This document shows positions 63,239 to 64,000 of a stretch of DNA of 64,000 nt, piece after piece. The notes beneath the pieces were generated by a model. The model ran no database searches and was not told where the DNA came from. It saw only the letters and a list, made by a program, of their open reading frames with translations. A program made the position numbers and the translations under genes. The DNA is from Pseudomonas spelaei (lineage in GTDB: Bacteria; Pseudomonadota; Gammaproteobacteria; Pseudomonadales; Pseudomonadaceae): the NCBI RefSeq assembly GCF_009724245.1, contig NZ_WNNK01000001.1, positions 310,001 to 374,000 on the forward strand. Direction: 5' to 3'. Within the stretch, counting starts at the first letter, position 1; each line of letters starts with the position of its first letter.

Positions 63239-64000
63239 ATGAAAATTCTGGTCACCGGCGCAAGCGGCTTCATCGGCGGACGCTTTGCGCGTTTCGCCCT
63301 GGAGCAGGGCCTGGACGTGCGGGTCAACGGGCGGCGGGCCGAAGGTGTCGAGCACCTGGTGCGGCGTGGCGCCGAGTTTATCCAGGGTGATTTGAATGAC
63401 CCGGACCTGGTGCGCGACCTGTGTCGCGATGTCGAGGCGGTGGTGCATTGCGCGGGTGCCGTGGGGCTGTGGGGGCGCTATCAGGACTTTCACCAGGGCA
63501 ACGTGTTGGTGACCGAAAACGTTGTCGAAGCGTGCCTCAAACAGAGGGTCGGGCGCCTCGTACACTTGTCGTCGCCGTCGATTTATTTCGATGGCCGCGA
63601 CCACTTGGGATTGACCGAGGAACAGGTGCCCAAGCGCTTCAAACACCCGTATGCGGCCACCAAGTACCTGGCCGAGCAGAAGGTCTTCGGGGCTCAGGAG
63701 TTCGGCCTCGAAGTGCTGGCGCTGCGCCCGCGTTTTGTCACCGGCGCCGGGGACATGAGCATCTTCCCGCGCCTGCTGAAAATGCAGCGCAAGAATCGCC
63801 TGGCCATCGTCGGTGATGGCTTGAACAAGGTCGACTTCACCAGCGTGCACAACCTCAACGAGGCGTTGCTCAGCAGCTTGCTGGCCACCGGTTCTGCCTT
63901 GGGCAAGGCGTACAACATCAGCAACGGCACCCCGGTACCGATATGGGATGTGGTGAACTACGTGATGCGGCAAATGGAAATGCCCCAGGTCACGCGCTAC
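63239..64000 (+). CDS. NAD(P)-dependent epimerase/dehydratase (3' end outside window)
   Basis: 254 codons are visible. Rossmann motif MKILVTGASGFIGGRFA near the start, GDLNDPDLVRDL, then the YxxxK motif as HPYAATKYLAEQ and the RPRFVTGAGD substrate loop. Extended short-chain dehydrogenase of the 3-beta-HSD/NAD-dependent epimerase type. It lies downstream of argP as PA4361-type genes do near sodB in P. aeruginosa. Substrate unknown. Confidence 0.88.
   Translation, partial: MKILVTGASGFIGGRFARFALEQGLDVRVNGRRAEGVEHLVRRGAEFIQGDLNDPDLVRDLCRDVEAVVHCAGAVGLWGRYQDFHQGNVLVTENVVEACLKQRVGRLVHLSSPSIYFDGRDHLGLTEEQVPKRFKHPYAATKYLAEQKVFGAQEFGLEVLALRPRFVTGAGDMSIFPRLLKMQRKNRLAIVGDGLNKVDFTSVHNLNEALLSSLLATGSALGKAYNISNGTPVPIWDVVNYVMRQMEMPQVTRY

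Overview
The window is a stretch of chromosome from a member of the Pseudomonas fluorescens group. The evidence is the high GC content, the tol-pal/queE/tRNA-Lys order, the GcsR-controlled glycine cleavage cluster, the arcDABC operon, the icmP-bifA-sodB neighbourhood, and many REP-type palindromes built on a TGTGGGAGCTGGCTTGC core. Most of it is core housekeeping sequence. Accessory material lies at about 5.3-12.1 kb, 44.0-49.2 kb, 51.2-51.7 kb and 59.8-60.4 kb.

Layout. 1-4.2 kb: tolR (cut by the window edge), tolA, tolB, pal and cpoB, the envelope-constriction complex, ending at a strong terminator. 4.4-5.2 kb: queE and a tRNA-Lys(TTT) with its own promoter; the queC expected between them is absent. 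5.3-12.1 kb: a two-partner secretion pair on the minus strand, with an FhaC/ShlB-type transporter upstream of a 1651-residue hemagglutinin-like exoprotein that has no recognisable toxin tip. 12.5-16.8 kb: lldD with a divergent LysR gene, nadA, an RDD membrane protein and a cold-shock protein. 17.2-25.1 kb: gcsR, gcvH, gcvP, sdaA and gcvT, preceded by a readable sigma-54 promoter and three dyads that fit GcsR operators. 25.3-32.4 kb: arginine deiminase operon arcD-arcA-arcB-arcC plus a DUF5064-like gene, with a second arcD-like antiporter divergent from it. 32.4-38.0 kb: alkA, a family III CoA-transferase, and a Cpx-like group (response regulator, CpxP/Spy-like protein, histidine kinase). 38.1-43.9 kb: yciI-yciB and, divergently, rnm-yciO-scpA-scpB-rluB. 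44.0-47.6 kb: a 45-residue peptide gene, a perfect hairpin and an M29-like peptidase on the minus strand, then an aromatic amino acid permease with a long leader on the plus strand. 47.7-53.4 kb: a cysteine-free effector-like protein of unknown function, arfB, two MFS transporters and several small genes. 53.5-61.0 kb: an AraC regulator, trkH, icmP, bifA and sodB. 61.2-64 kb: argO, an ACT-domain gene, argP and the start of an NAD-dependent epimerase/dehydratase.

How the genes work together. The glycine cluster (GcvH/P/T with serine dehydratase SdaA) can take glycine and serine to one-carbon units, ammonia and pyruvate, under a glycine-responsive activator. The arc genes take arginine to ornithine, carbamoyl phosphate and ATP. 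The argP/argO pair exports excess basic amino acids.

The most unusual item is the peptide-hairpin-peptidase unit at 44.05-45.22 kb. It has the layout of a small ribosomal-peptide operon and matches no system I recognise. Gene names rest on family resemblance judged by eye. Promoters, operators and small genes are read from sequence patterns only.
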